Positions 1-9,594 are shown, counted from the first letter of the stretch. The stretch is DNA of 64,000 nucleotides from Mesorhizobium sp. ORS 3324 (GCA_000824825.2 LM655171.1:117691-181690), one strand, 5' to 3'. Program-made: numbers and translations. The notes: a model not told the origin generated them from the sequence alone.

Positions 1-91
1 CCCCGCCGACGATGCGCTGCTCTTCGACAGCCGCATCGATGACCCGGTCGATTCGTTGGCCGAAATCGCGGTCGAGCGGGGCGGCGTACAT
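1..91 (-). CDS. Serine hydrolase (beta-lactamase family), N-terminal fragment
   Basis: A reverse-strand frame opens with ATG at 91 and runs off the left edge after 30 codons. The visible peptide, with DRDFGQRIDRVIDAAVEEQ followed by RIVGG, resembles the first helix and strand of class C beta-lactamase-like serine hydrolases and esterases. The catalytic SxxK motif would lie outside the window, so activity cannot be judged. It follows gor in the same orientation with about 23 bp between them and may be co-transcribed. The family call rests on a short stretch and is tentative. Confidence 0.45.
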   Translation of the reverse strand, partial: MYAAPLDRDFGQRIDRVIDAAVEEQRIVGG

Positions 92-114
92 GGTCAACTC
101 CGAGGGCGAAGTTG

Positions 115-1503
115 CTAGACGCGCTCGCCGTTCTTAACCCGGTAGGTCGGCTTGTACATGGTGACCAGTTCCTCCGCCGCGGTCGGATGCACCGCCATCG
201 TGCGGTCGAAATCATGCTTGGTGAGCCCGGCCTTCAGCGGAATGCCGAGAAGCTGCGCCATCTCGCCGGCGTCAGGTCCGAGGATATGGGCGCCGAGCAC
301 TTTGCGCGACGCCGCGTCGACGATCAGCTTCATCAGCATCTTCTCGTCGCGGCCGGACAGCGTATGCCGCATCGGACGGAAGGAGGCGCGGTAGATCTCG
401 ATCTCCGGGAAGCGCTTGGCCGCCTCGTCCTCGGACAGGCCAACCGTGCCGATTTCGGGCTGCGAGAACACGGCCGTCGCGATAGTGTCATGGTCCACCG
501 CCGTCGGATTGCCCTTGAAGGCGGTCTCGATGAAGCACATCGCCTCGTGGATGGCGACCGGCGTCAACTGCACGCGGTGGGTGACGTCGCCGATCGCCCA
601 TATGTTGTCGATGTTGGTGCGGGAAAATTCATCGACGACGATCGCGCCCGTCTTGCCGAGCTCCACCCCGACGCCTTCAAGCCCCATGTTCTCGGTGTTC
701 GGGATGCGGCCGATCGCCAGCATGACCTGGTCGACCGTCAGCGTCTTGCCGCTGGAGAGCAGCACGTCCAGCCTGCCCTGCGGGTTCTTGCCCACCCATT
801 CGGAGATCGAGTGGGTGAGGATGGTGATCCCCTTCTTTTCCATGGTTTCGTGCAGCGAGCGGCGAAGGTCCATGTCGAAGCGGCTGAGGATTTCCTTGCC
901 GCGGTAGACAAGCGTGGTCTCCACGCCGAGCCCGTGGAAAATATTGGCGAATTCGACGGCGATGTAGCCGCCGCCCTCGATCATGATCGCCTTCGGCAGT
1001 TCCTTGAGGTCGAAGGCCTCGTTGGAGAAGATGCAATGCTCATGGCCGGCGAGCGCTGGATGCGGCGCCGGACGGCCACCGGTGGCGATCAGGATCTGAT
1101 CGGCGCTGACTGTACGATCCTCGGCGACCAGATAGACGCAATGTGGATCGACCAGAACGGCGCGCGAGTGGAAGGTCTCGCCGCCCACGCCCTCGACGTT
1201 CTTCTTGTAGATCGCCTCCAGCCTGGCGATCTCCTTGTCCTTGTTGGCGACCAGCGTCGGCCAGTCGAAGCTCGCCCCCGGCACTGTCCAGCCATAGCCG
1301 GCGGCGTCGGCAAAATGCTCGGGGAATTGCGAAGCGTAGACGTAGAGCTTCTTCGGTACGCAGCCGCGGATGACGCAGGTGCCGCCGAAGCGATACTCCT
1401 CGGCGATGGCGACGCGCTTGCCGACGGAGGCCGCCACGCGGGCTGCCCTCACCCCGCCGGAGCCGCCGCCGATGACGAAAAGATCATAGTCGTAACCGGC
1501 CAT
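115..1503 (-). CDS. gor: Glutathione-disulfide reductase
   Basis: This 462-residue flavoprotein reduces oxidised glutathione with NADPH in the cytoplasm. Visible features are the N-terminal FAD-binding GGGSGG loop near residue 12, the redox disulfide in GGTCVIRGCVPKK (Cys43 and Cys48), a second dinucleotide loop (EGGGYIAVEF) followed by an arginine-bearing NADPH segment, and the C-terminal HPTAAEE (His439, Glu444) that supplies the acid-base pair to the partner subunit. Length is normal for the family. CVIRGCVPKK is typical of glutathione reductase, not of dihydrolipoamide or mercuric reductase. It lies downstream of the DUF2059 gene, from which it is separated by a strong hairpin terminator, so it probably has its own promoter between 1504 and 1560. 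Confidence 0.95.
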   Translation of the reverse strand: MAGYDYDLFVIGGGSGGVRAARVAASVGKRVAIAEEYRFGGTCVIRGCVPKKLYVYASQFPEHFADAAGYGWTVPGASFDWPTLVANKDKEIARLEAIYKKNVEGVGGETFHSRAVLVDPHCVYLVAEDRTVSADQILIATGGRPAPHPALAGHEHCIFSNEAFDLKELPKAIMIEGGGYIAVEFANIFHGLGVETTLVYRGKEILSRFDMDLRRSLHETMEKKGITILTHSISEWVGKNPQGRLDVLLSSGKTLTVDQVMLAIGRIPNTENMGLEGVGVELGKTGAIVVDEFSRTNIDNIWAIGDVTHRVQLTPVAIHEAMCFIETAFKGNPTAVDHDTIATAVFSQPEIGTVGLSEDEAAKRFPEIEIYRASFRPMRHTLSGRDEKMLMKLIVDAASRKVLGAHILGPDAGEMAQLLGIPLKAGLTKHDFDRTMAVHPTAAEELVTMYKPTYRVKNGERV

Positions 1504-1561
1504 CGGAAAAGCTCCTGCGACAAATGGGTATCGCGCCAGAGGTAGGCTGCCAGGCGCTAAA

Positions 1562-1590
1562 AGAAAAGCCCGGGAAACCCGGGCTTTTCT
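1562..1590 (-). terminator. Rho-independent terminator after DUF2059 gene
   Basis: A perfect 13-bp stem (AGAAAAGCCCGGG / CCCGGGCTTTTCT) encloses a 3-nt loop. On the reverse strand the stem is followed by a T-rich tail (TTTTCTTTT), so it ends transcription of the DUF2059 gene before gor. Confidence 0.85.
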
Positions 1591-1622
1591 GGTCCAGCCC
1601 TCGCGGGCCGATTTGAAGCGGA

Positions 1623-2258
1623 TCAGTTCTGCGAATTGTCAGCCGGAGCCGAGTTATCGGCAGGAGCCTGGTCATCCGCCGGGGCCGAATTGTCGGCCGG
1701 AGCGGAGCCGTCGGCCGGAGCAGTCGCATCCTGCGCCGGCTTGGCGGGAGCCTTGGCCTTCGCCGCGGCGGCGAGCGTTTCGCCGACCTGCTGGGCGAGA
1801 TCGCGGGCAACACCGTTCTGCCAGATGTCGGCGGCCTTCACGAGGTCGCGCGTGACCGCGGGTCCGCTGTCCAGCAGCTTCTTGCCGGAATCGGAGCTGT
1901 AGAAGGTGGCGATGTCGTTGAGTTCCTTCTCGGAGAACACCTTGGCATAGGCAAGGGCGGCCTCCTTCTCGAGATCGGCCCGACGCGACGCCAGCGCCAT
2001 GGCCTTCTCGGTGACGGTCTTGCCGATCAGTTCCTGCATGTCGGGATTCTTCTGGATCAGCTGGTTCTCAAGCGCCGCCGCCGCCTGCGGCAGGATGTTG
2101 TCGAACGGGTCGGTGGCGTGGATCGCGGCCACCGCCGCGCGCGCCGCCTTGAGATGCGATTCGCTCACGTCCTGCGAAAACGCCGGCTGTGACAGTGCAA
2201 GGACGACTGAGGCCGCCAGAAGTGTCGAAAGTCGGCGAACCCGTTTATGCAACATCAT
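1623..2258 (-). CDS. DUF2059 domain protein, exported
   Basis: A 211-residue protein with an N-terminal signal peptide (basic MMLHKRVRR, hydrophobic core, cleavage near AFSQ). The helical body contains the DUF2059-type segment [20 protein letters not shown] about residues 95-115, and the C-terminus is a low-complexity Ala/Pro/Asp tail built from repeats of PADNSA. The domain is common between rpiA and gor in rhizobia and has no established biochemical role. The open frame extends upstream to 2462, but that part overlaps rpiA. The ATG at 2258 has a GGGAG upstream and gives the signal peptide. It overlaps the rpiA stop by 14 nt, which implies translational coupling. The repeat tail is probably a flexible periplasmic extension. 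Confidence 0.85.
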   Translation of the reverse strand: MMLHKRVRRLSTLLAASVVLALSQPAFSQDVSESHLKAARAAVAAIHATDPFDNILPQAAAALENQLIQKNPDMQELIGKTVTEKAMALASRRADLEKEAALAYAKVFSEKELNDIATFYSSDSGKKLLDSGPAVTRDLVKAADIWQNGVARDLAQQVGETLAAAAKAKAPAKPAQDATAPADGSAPADNSAPADDQAPADNSAPADNSQN

Positions 2259-2976
2259 GATCGATAGAACTCCCTGGTTTTCGGGCGGCATGGACGGTTT
2301 GGATGCCGTCGCCGCCGGCGATGATGGCCGTTGACGCCAGCCCGATGAATAGACCGTGCTCGACAACGCCCGGAATGGCGAAGAGAGCATTCGAAAGCGC
2401 TCTTGTATCCGGAATGCGGCCAAAAGATGCATCGAGGATAAAGTGGCCGCCGTCTGTAACAAAAGGCTGGCCTCCCGTCATCCTCAATGTCACCGGGCCG
2501 GAAAGGCCGAGGCCTGCGGCGGCGGCGGCAACCGCGATCTCGGTGGCGCGCAGACCGAACTTGTTGACCTCGATCGGCAGCGGGAAACGGCCGAGCGTCT
2601 CGACCATCTTGGACTGGTCGGCAATCACGATCATGCGCTGGGATGCCGCAGCGACGATCTTTTCGCGCAGCAGCGCCCCGCCGCCACCCTTGATCAGCGT
2701 CAGCGAAGGGTCGATCTCGTCGGCGCCGTCGATGGTGAGGTCGAGCTCGGGCGTTTCCTCGAGCGTCGACAGCGGCACGCCAAGCTCGCGGCAGAGTGCC
2801 GCGGTGCGTTCGGACGTGGGCACGCCGATGACGTTGAGGCCGGTCGCGACCTTTTCGGCGAGCAGGCGGACGAACTCATCGGCGGTCGTGCCGGTGCCGA
2901 TGCCGAGCCGCATGCCGTCAGCGACATGGGCAAGGGCCGCCCGTGCGGCCTCGACCTTCAACTGCCTTGCGTCCAT
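2245..2976 (-). CDS. rpiA: Ribose-5-phosphate isomerase A
   Basis: A 243-residue enzyme that interconverts ribose-5-phosphate and ribulose-5-phosphate in the non-oxidative pentose phosphate pathway. The phosphate-binding GTGTT (about 27-31), DGADEID (83-89) and [11 protein letters not shown] (96-106, with the catalytic Glu near 105) are all present, and length fits the RpiA family. The frame is open further upstream, but [18 protein letters not shown] at 2976 matches the usual RpiA N-terminus. The C-terminal tail of about 15 residues after the conserved core is slightly long and overlaps the start of the DUF2059 gene. It is divergent from gph, with about 150 bp between them for both promoters. 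Confidence 0.95.
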   Translation of the reverse strand: MDARQLKVEAARAALAHVADGMRLGIGTGTTADEFVRLLAEKVATGLNVIGVPTSERTAALCRELGVPLSTLEETPELDLTIDGADEIDPSLTLIKGGGGALLREKIVAAASQRMIVIADQSKMVETLGRFPLPIEVNKFGLRATEIAVAAAAAGLGLSGPVTLRMTGGQPFVTDGGHFILDASFGRIPDTRALSNALFAIPGVVEHGLFIGLASTAIIAGGDGIQTVHAARKPGSSIDHDVA

Positions 2977-3124
2977 GCCTGGCTTGTCCCGATTTCGCTG
3001 TTTGGGGCGCGTCCTAGCATTTTTGCCTGTCCCGTCAAAGGTTCTGCCTGTGGACCGATTGAGGTTGCTTGGCCGTGCCGCAGCCTGTATCGGCAGCGGC
3101 ACGTCAACCGCAGCAGGACTGGCC

Positions 3125-3805
3125 ATGACCCGACCGATCATCGTGTTCGACCTCGACGGGACGATCATCGACACCGCGCCGGACCTGCTCGACAGCCTCA
3201 ACCATAGCCTGGCCGCCGGCGAACTCGCGGCGGTTGACGAAGCGGGCTTCAGGCGCTTCGTCGGCCATGGCGGCCGCGTCATGATCGAGCGGGCGCATGC
3301 GGCGCAGAACAAATCGCTGGTGGCGGAAGAGCATGACCGGCTGCTGAAGCTCTTCCTCGATCACTACACTCTGAACATCCCGGGCAAATCCCGCCCCTAC
3401 CCCGGCGTCGTCGCCGCGCTCGACCGCTTCCAGGCGGCCGGCTACCTGATGGCGGTCTGCACCAACAAATACGAAGCCAATTCGGTGACGCTGATCGGCG
3501 CGCTTGGCTTGGAAAAATACTTCGCCGCGATCTGCGGCCAGGACACTTTCGCCTTCCGCAAGCCCGACCCGCGGCATCTGACCGAGACCATCAAGCTGGC
3601 CGGCGGCGACCCGAACAGCGCTGTCATGGTCGGCGATTCGCAGACCGACATCGACACCGCCAAGGCGGCCGGCATTCCTGTCGTGGCGGTCGATTTCGGC
3701 TATACCGACCGCCATGTGCGCGAGTTCGAGCCGACGCTGGTGATCTCGCATTTCGACACGCTGACGCCCGATCTGGCCGAGCGGCTGATTGCCGCGGCGC
3801 GCTGA
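3125..3805 (+). CDS. gph: Phosphoglycolate phosphatase (HAD superfamily)
   Basis: A 226-residue HAD phosphatase, probably removing phosphate from 2-phosphoglycolate formed by DNA repair or oxygenation reactions. All HAD motifs are visible: nucleophile FDLDGT (Asp9, Asp11), motif II CTNK (Thr113), Lys146 in FRKPDP, and motif [13 protein letters not shown] (Asp171, Asp175). The helical cap lies between motifs I and II. The ATG at 3125 was chosen because it places the DLDGT motif at the usual position; the frame is open far upstream only because the opposite strand codes for rpiA. Related HAD enzymes act on other small phosphoesters, so substrate assignment is by family only. Confidence 0.88.
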   Translation: MTRPIIVFDLDGTIIDTAPDLLDSLNHSLAAGELAAVDEAGFRRFVGHGGRVMIERAHAAQNKSLVAEEHDRLLKLFLDHYTLNIPGKSRPYPGVVAALDRFQAAGYLMAVCTNKYEANSVTLIGALGLEKYFAAICGQDTFAFRKPDPRHLTETIKLAGGDPNSAVMVGDSQTDIDTAKAAGIPVVAVDFGYTDRHVREFEPTLVISHFDTLTPDLAERLIAAAR

Positions 3806-3931
3806 GCGGCGACCCGGATCGCGCCGGGGGGAATCCGGAAATCAATCCGCAAGATTACATCGGCGCCTTGCTTGACTTCGCGCATCTGCCTCCCTTATAT
3901 CGCGGCTCGCTTCGGCCTTCGGGCAACGAGC

Positions 3932-4006
3932 GGGCGATTAGCTCAGCGGGAGAGCACACCCTTCACACGGGTGGGGTCGCAGGTTCAATCCCTGCATCGC
4001 CCACCA
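3932..4006 (+). tRNA. tRNA-Val (anticodon CAC)
   Basis: A complete cloverleaf can be folded: acceptor GGGCGAT/ATCGCCC, D-arm GCTC/GAGC, anticodon stem CACCC/GGGTG with loop TTCACAC (anticodon CAC), T-arm GCAGG/CCTGC with loop TTCAATC, discriminator A, and an encoded CCA at 4004-4006. The anticodon reads GUG valine codons. Confidence 0.97.
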
Positions 4007-4084
4007 TCCAGCTCAAGTTGGATGATCCGGCCGCAACGAACTCCTTGAATTCGCACAGCGCGCGGCTGGTGCCGAAGCAGTCGC

Positions 4085-4255
4085 TCAGATCAACCCTCTG
4101 CGCACGCTCAAATGCGTCACCGCCGTCACTAGGATGGCGCCGGTCATGAAGTAGAGCGTGGCTAGCATGTTGCCGTGATGGAAATGTATCCCTGCGAACA
4201 ACAGGGCCATCACCACGGCAAGAAATGCGATTATGCGCGAGAATTCGTCGGGCAT
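4085..4255 (-). CDS. Small membrane protein of unknown function
   Basis: A short frame predicts a 56-residue protein with two hydrophobic segments (IIAFLAVVMALLFAGI and ATLYFMTGAILVTAVT) separated by a His-rich turn (HFHHGN), ending in SVRRGLI. The frame is open to 4294, but the ATG at 4255 is preceded by AGG at a plausible distance and gives a cleaner N-terminus (MPDEFSR). I do not recognise the family. The alternation of hydrophobic segments and a charged C-terminus supports a real gene, although the shortness leaves room for doubt. It stands alone between the tRNA and the island that follows. Confidence 0.5.
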   Translation of the reverse strand: MPDEFSRIIAFLAVVMALLFAGIHFHHGNMLATLYFMTGAILVTAVTHLSVRRGLI

Positions 4256-4397
4256 GGGGCGACCTATGGAAATGACATGGATGGCCGCCCTCAATCAGCC
4301 GAACGCTCCATATATCGGTTTTCCACTTTCCGCAATCGGCGCTGCGCAGGACCTGGGACGCAGCTTGCCGGTTGCGTGCTTGCGCTCGATGGCTCCC

Positions 4398-5921
4398 CTA
4401 GACCAAATCCACCTCGACCCATAGCCCTCCCGCCCCACGCGCAGGGTCACGCGGTGCGCTGCGCACGGCCAGGACGGAGCCGGAAGGCGAAGCGAAAGCC
4501 GGCTTCCCGTCCTTGTCGGCCAGCCAGGGGTCGTCGGCGCGGATGACGCGGCCTTTGGTCTTTGCCTCCAGCGCGGTCAGGATCGCGTCATAGGGCATCT
4601 CGCCCCAATGCACCTTCACCGCGTCCTGCTTGTTGGTGGGAATGAAGGCCGAGAGGTCCGGGCTCGTCAGCAGGTCGAGGCCCTGCTTCTGCGGCGTCGC
4701 GTTCTGGCTGCCGTGATGCGCGACCTTCAGATAGACGGTGCGTGCCAAAAGATCGGCGGTGGTGACGGTCGCCTGCTCCACGGGCCATTTCAGATCCTTC
4801 CAGCTCAGCCAGTTGCCGATCTGCGCGTCGCCGGGGAACAGGAACACCCGGCCGCTGTCGATGAATTCGAAGGCGAGCACCAGGCTGGTGTTGTTGACGC
4901 CGCGGTCGAGCTGCAGCGCAAGGTCGGCGGCGATCCCCATCCAGTCGGCGTCGATGCGGCGCCACGACTGGTCGCGATCCTCCATGGGCGCCGGGCTGGA
5001 GACCGGCCCGGAATAGTGCTTGCGGGTAAAGGCGCCGATATCGATCGACGCATCGGCGCCCTTCTCGCCGTTCAGCGCCGCCGAAAGCGGCGTGCCGACA
5101 TTGCGTTCGAAGGGGCTGAGCTCGTCGACATAGGTTGGATCGTCGGCCTGGTTGATCTTGAGCGCGGATGAAAGCGCCCGCGCGAACGGCCCGCCGCTGG
5201 CCAGCGGGAACATCTCGCTCGCCTTCTCCTCCAGTTGAAGCGCCGCCTTGTCGCGCGGCGGACCGAGCACATAGATCCGCAGATTGGGCAGCCCGTCGAT
5301 CGATTGCGGCGCGCCGCCAGGCTCGAAATAGGTCGGCGACGGTTTTGCGGATAGCTTTGCTGCGGCATCGCGGGCCGAACGCACCCGCTCGCCTGCGGCG
5401 CCGAACTGGAAGCCGAGCACGGCCTGCAGGCCCTCGCGCACGCGCTCCATGTAAGGGTTGAGCCCCTGCATGCCGTCAAGCTTCTGGCTGGCATCCTGCA
5501 AGGCAGCGAGGGCCTTGCCTTTGAACTTGTCGAGTTCAACGGCTTCCGGATCGCCGGGATTCTCCGTCCACGCCATCCAGACATCGCCGATCGCAAAGCC
5601 CTTGAACAGGTCGTTCGAGGTCAGGAACCCGGAAACATGGTCCCAGTGCTCATGCGTGACGACGAGCACGTCGATCTTGCCGCCGGTCTCTTTCTTGAGG
5701 TCGGCAACGATGTCTGCGACAAGCGCCGGACCGCCGGTGATCGAGACATGGATGCCGCAGTCGATCAGCACGCGGAACGGCGAGCCGTCGGCCTTCGCGA
5801 AAGTGAGCAGGTGGCAGTCGCCGATGCCCTGGCAATAGTGGCGGACAGTGACGGCCGGTGCCCGCGCCGCCATCGGAGCCGTCGCGTCCGCCGGCTTTCT
5901 CCTTGCAGGCTGTCTAGACAT
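4398..5921 (-). CDS. ComEC-like metallo-beta-lactamase fold hydrolase
   Basis: A 507-residue MBL-fold protein. The metal site is visible: THEHWDH (His90, His92, Asp94, His95), Asp365 in FPGDA, and His402-His403 in VAHHGSQ, as in the ComEC/Rec2-type branch. A long insertion (about residues 115-325) separates the first and later metal motifs and has no recognised domain. There is no signal peptide or membrane segment, so it is probably cytoplasmic. The ATG at 5921 has GGAG nine bases upstream and overlaps the stop of the protease fusion gene by 8 nt, so the two are translationally coupled; an ATG at 5945 is also possible. Members of this branch act on nucleic acid or phosphodiester substrates, but the substrate here is unknown. 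Confidence 0.8.
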   Translation of the reverse strand: MSRQPARRKPADATAPMAARAPAVTVRHYCQGIGDCHLLTFAKADGSPFRVLIDCGIHVSITGGPALVADIVADLKKETGGKIDVLVVTHEHWDHVSGFLTSNDLFKGFAIGDVWMAWTENPGDPEAVELDKFKGKALAALQDASQKLDGMQGLNPYMERVREGLQAVLGFQFGAAGERVRSARDAAAKLSAKPSPTYFEPGGAPQSIDGLPNLRIYVLGPPRDKAALQLEEKASEMFPLASGGPFARALSSALKINQADDPTYVDELSPFERNVGTPLSAALNGEKGADASIDIGAFTRKHYSGPVSSPAPMEDRDQSWRRIDADWMGIAADLALQLDRGVNNTSLVLAFEFIDSGRVFLFPGDAQIGNWLSWKDLKWPVEQATVTTADLLARTVYLKVAHHGSQNATPQKQGLDLLTSPDLSAFIPTNKQDAVKVHWGEMPYDAILTALEAKTKGRVIRADDPWLADKDGKPAFASPSGSVLAVRSAPRDPARGAGGLWVEVDLV

Positions 5922-8900
5922 GGTCGTCGTCTCCATCGCTGGCATGCAGCATGGCGAAGGGCTCGGAAACTTCGCCGCCGAAATAGAGCGCCCGCAGCGG
6001 CGACAGATAATTCGCGGTCATCGTCTGGACCTGCCGCTTCTGCCGGTCCGCGCTGCCGGTATTCTTGATGATCGAGTAGCGGATCTCCTCAAAGCCTTCG
6101 CGCGGGTCGATGATGATGGTTGCGCCGCCGCGGAACCAAAAGAAGCCGTCGCCCTGGTTCACGCCCTGCGGCGCCGGCGTGCCGTCGAAAGCGATCGGAA
6201 GCCGCTGCTGGATGACGGCGACGACCTCGACGCGGAACGAGCCGTCCGGCTCGACGCGCCGCGTCGGGCGCACACTGTAGATGTCGAAGGTCGTCTCGCC
6301 CTTCTTCGGCTGGTGCATGACCGTGCCGTCCTCATTGTAGCGGGGCAGGTCGGGCAGCAGGCCAAACTGCTTGTAGAGGTCCGGATCGGATGCGAAGGCC
6401 TTGTGCATCGCCTTCCACAGCGCATAGCGGTTCTTGTCGTTGAGGGCGAAGATTTCGGAGCGCTTCAGCTTCTGGTTCCAGCCGAGGTCGATCTTGCTCA
6501 GCAACCCCTTCAGCCAGGGAGGCGAAGGGTCTTCCGGCGCGCTCCAGGCAAGCGTCTCTTCCGAAATGGTGCGCACGTCGTGCGGCAGAAGCTTCCATTT
6601 GCGGAAGGATTCCAGGAAGGCCAGGCGATAATGGAGCGGGTCGTCCGGATAGGCATCGCGGTCGGCGGTGATCAGCGCCCGCAGATATTCGCCGAACGTG
6701 ATGTCGACGGCCGGGCAATAGTCGAGCGCGCGGATGCACATTGTGAGCATCTGCCGGGCGATCTTGCCGACCTCATCGGTCAGGCGCTCGACCAGACCCG
6801 GATGCAAGCTGCCCGCCGGCAGGACGCCCGTGCCGCCGGTGGCGAGTTGGATCAGATCGTCGGTGCGGCGATCGGCGATGGCGATGAACGCCTGGTAGAC
6901 GGCAAAGACGAGGATGGAGCCGCGGTCATGCGCCTCGACGGTCTTGTCGTAGTCGAGGTCGGCCATGCCGGCGCCGCCATATTCGCGCAAAGGTCCGGCC
7001 CGGCCGCTGCCTTCGCCGAACTGCTTGGCAATGCCTGAGAGCAGCGAGGCCGCCGACACGTCGCCCCTTGCCTTGGCGATCTCGAAGCTGACCAGTTCCT
7101 TCAAAGTGAAATGCTGGAACAGCGCAACGACGTCGGCGAACGCCTCGTGGAAGGCCGGGACATCCGGGTTGGAGGCTTCCTGGAAGCGGCGATGCAGCCC
7201 GTCGAGCAGCGCATGCGACATCTCATGCGCGACGATGTCGCTGGACAAGCAGGAAAAGACCGTCGTCCCGGGCGTGGTGACGTCGCCCTCCTTGCTCGCC
7301 GCCGGAAAATAACCGAACAGCAGTGCCTTCTTTTCCGGACTGTAGTAGGCGTTCTCGGCGCGCAGCGCATGCGGATAGATGCGCAGGCGCGGGACGTAAT
7401 TGGCTTTCATCGTCATGTCGCCGGTGCGGCCGTGGTTTTGCGAGTAATGAGGCGCCCATAGCGCCCGCCGCCCCAGCGCGCGCTCGAAATGGCCGATCGT
7501 GGTCATGGCGACCGCGTAGACCATCTGCTGATGGAATTTCGGATTGCCTTCCGACGGCGGCAGGCCATCCTGCGCCAACAGCATCTTGTCGTTGAGGTCG
7601 ACCGGATCATAGACGCGGTCGGAGGCCGGATCGATATCGATCACTTCGAGATATTCGCCGATCGGGCCGGGCTGCAGCGGCCTGTCGGTGGACGGCTCGT
7701 CGTCCCACGGAACCGAGAGCGTCGCCTGGTAGACCGAGACCGAGTCCAGCCGCTTGGCGACCGAAGGGTCGAGCGCGTAGATGCGCAGCCGCCGCTGCGG
7801 CGGCGGCAACGGGCGCGGCTTGCGCCTGATTGGCGGCATCGGGCCTGCCGCAGCAGGAACGCCGGCCGGCGCCGGCTTGGTGCCAGCCCTGCCCAGCACC
7901 CCCTCGAGAAAAGCCCTGAGCGGCTTCGACGGATTGCCTTCATCGAGAGCGGCTTCGAGATAGCGGTTGCGCGCCGCAGCGGAGATTGCGGCCGGGTTGC
8001 CGTCCGGATCGGCGATCGCCTGGTCGACGGCGGCCGTGGTTTGCGCCATCTGCATAAGTTCCAGCGCCAGCATCCTCTGCCGCTGCGATGCCGCCGGCGA
8101 CTGGGCGGCAAGCGAATTGCCGCCGGTCAAGAGATCGAGCCAGATCCATGTGTAGGTCGCCGGCGGAAGCTTCTTGAGGTCGGCCGCGGCCGGCGGCTGG
8201 AAGCCCAGCGCGTCGAATGCCCGCAACACGCCTTGCCCGATCTTCTCCTTGGTCTCGGCGGCGCCCATCCTGGGCGTCGACTTCAGGGCCTTCGCGAACA
8301 ACGCCTTGCGCACCGCCTCGACGCGCATCCACGGCTGCGGATAGTTCTTCACGTCTTCCCAATGCTCGGCCAGCCAAAGCGCCGCTGCCGCGGCGATCTG
8401 CGGCGTCGCCGCCGACGTGCCGTTGCCGTCCATGTCGACCACCTTGGGGCAGTCGATCTCCGCCCACGGCACGTTCGGCGTGTAGGCCCCGAGCGCCGTC
8501 GCCATCTTCGAGGCCGGTCCGTAATTGCCCTGCATGGTGCCGAGGGAAAGCCCGGCATAGGCGCGGCCGTCGCCCATCACGCCGCACGCCGCCAAAACCC
8601 GGTTGTAGCGTGCCGGATAGACAATGCTGCGCGGTGTGATGGTGAAGTTGTTGCCAGCCGCGGTGACCATCACCAGGCCGTGGTCGTAAGCGAGATTGAC
8701 GGCATCGACGAGAGCCTGCGAGGTGAGGCCGCCCATGCTCATCGACAGCACCTGCGCGCCCTGCTGACGCGCATAGTCGATCCCTTGCACCATGGTGCCG
8801 GTTGTGAAGCGCACCACCCAATCGGCGATGCGCACCGGCAGGATCTTGGTCAGGGGAGAACCGCCGACGAAGTCGGTGAAGCCCGGCCAGTGCGGCGACG

Positions 8901-9594
8901 TGCCGTCGAGCTTGTTGCCGGCGAGCAGGCTGAGCGTGCCGGTGCCATGGCCGCGATTGCTGGTGAGCGTGCCGGCCGGTGCATGATCCGTGGCATTGTC
9001 GGGCCCGAAACCGTCGGCGACGAAATTGCGCTGCCTGGCAGCCAGAAGCCCGGCCGGCAAGGTGCGGTGACCAGGATCGAACCCGGTGTCGAGATGGGCG
9101 ATGGTGATGTTGGCCTGCTTGTCGCCGACCCTGGCGCGAGCGGCTGCGAATTGGCTGAAATTCGCCCCGGCGTTCCAGGCGACGCCATCCCTGACGACCG
9201 CTTGACCGCCGTGATCATCCTGGTCGTCGAAGGTGCAGGCAGGACTGGCGCTCGCCGCCATGCCGCGGTCGCCATTGCTGTTCCTGTAATCCCATTGCTG
9301 GACGATGTCCGGCTCGATCGCCAGCACTTCGGTGCCGGCAGCCGCAAAGTCTCCGCCGCGGCTTAGGAGCTCGTGGGCATCGTCCCAGGGGTTGTCCGAA
9401 CCGGCGGCCTTGGGAGAGAGCCGCAGCCAGGTGGCGCCATGGTCCGCCGCTGCCCCGAAGTCGGCGCCTGAGGCGCCCGGCGGCAAGGCCAGGATCGGTT
9501 CAGCGTCGATTCCTCCGATACCAAGCGACCGGCTTTGGGCAGCAAACCCGGCACCGTCGCCCCGAACCTTGATCAGGAGTCCCTTCGCCGCCAT
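5914..9594 (-). CDS. Subtilase (S8) fused to a gluzincin-type metalloprotease
   Basis: A 1226-residue protein carrying two protease modules. Residues about 160-430 hold a subtilisin domain with Asp169 (HLDTG), His216 (RGHGTG), oxyanion Asn315 (AAGN) and Ser394 (GTSAATP). After a Pro/Arg-rich linker (about 575-600), a second module holds HEMSH (His790, Glu791, His794) and a downstream HEAFAD (Glu817, Asp821) in the M4-like gluzincin arrangement. The C-terminal 250 residues are unassigned. No signal peptide is seen, which is unusual for either protease type. The ATG at 9594 is preceded by GGAGAGGGGG at good spacing, better than the ATG at 9624. It is first in an operon with the MBL gene and lies downstream of a perfect Crp-type palindrome at 9783-9798. 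Confidence 0.85.
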   Translation of the reverse strand: MAAKGLLIKVRGDGAGFAAQSRSLGIGGIDAEPILALPPGASGADFGAAADHGATWLRLSPKAAGSDNPWDDAHELLSRGGDFAAAGTEVLAIEPDIVQQWDYRNSNGDRGMAASASPACTFDDQDDHGGQAVVRDGVAWNAGANFSQFAAARARVGDKQANITIAHLDTGFDPGHRTLPAGLLAARQRNFVADGFGPDNATDHAPAGTLTSNRGHGTGTLSLLAGNKLDGTSPHWPGFTDFVGGSPLTKILPVRIADWVVRFTTGTMVQGIDYARQQGAQVLSMSMGGLTSQALVDAVNLAYDHGLVMVTAAGNNFTITPRSIVYPARYNRVLAACGVMGDGRAYAGLSLGTMQGNYGPASKMATALGAYTPNVPWAEIDCPKVVDMDGNGTSAATPQIAAAAALWLAEHWEDVKNYPQPWMRVEAVRKALFAKALKSTPRMGAAETKEKIGQGVLRAFDALGFQPPAAADLKKLPPATYTWIWLDLLTGGNSLAAQSPAASQRQRMLALELMQMAQTTAAVDQAIADPDGNPAAISAAARNRYLEAALDEGNPSKPLRAFLEGVLGRAGTKPAPAGVPAAAGPMPPIRRKPRPLPPPQRRLRIYALDPSVAKRLDSVSVYQATLSVPWDDEPSTDRPLQPGPIGEYLEVIDIDPASDRVYDPVDLNDKMLLAQDGLPPSEGNPKFHQQMVYAVAMTTIGHFERALGRRALWAPHYSQNHGRTGDMTMKANYVPRLRIYPHALRAENAYYSPEKKALLFGYFPAASKEGDVTTPGTTVFSCLSSDIVAHEMSHALLDGLHRRFQEASNPDVPAFHEAFADVVALFQHFTLKELVSFEIAKARGDVSAASLLSGIAKQFGEGSGRAGPLREYGGAGMADLDYDKTVEAHDRGSILVFAVYQAFIAIADRRTDDLIQLATGGTGVLPAGSLHPGLVERLTDEVGKIARQMLTMCIRALDYCPAVDITFGEYLRALITADRDAYPDDPLHYRLAFLESFRKWKLLPHDVRTISEETLAWSAPEDPSPPWLKGLLSKIDLGWNQKLKRSEIFALNDKNRYALWKAMHKAFASDPDLYKQFGLLPDLPRYNEDGTVMHQPKKGETTFDIYSVRPTRRVEPDGSFRVEVVAVIQQRLPIAFDGTPAPQGVNQGDGFFWFRGGATIIIDPREGFEEIRYSIIKNTGSADRQKRQVQTMTANYLSPLRALYFGGEVSEPFAMLHASDGDDDHV

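Noticed and set aside
7489..9366. Long forward-strand open frame (625 codons) opposite the protease gene
   Set aside because: It is rich in Arg, His, Asp and Gly with no recognisable motif, and it mirrors the GC-rich third-position pattern of the real gene on the other strand.
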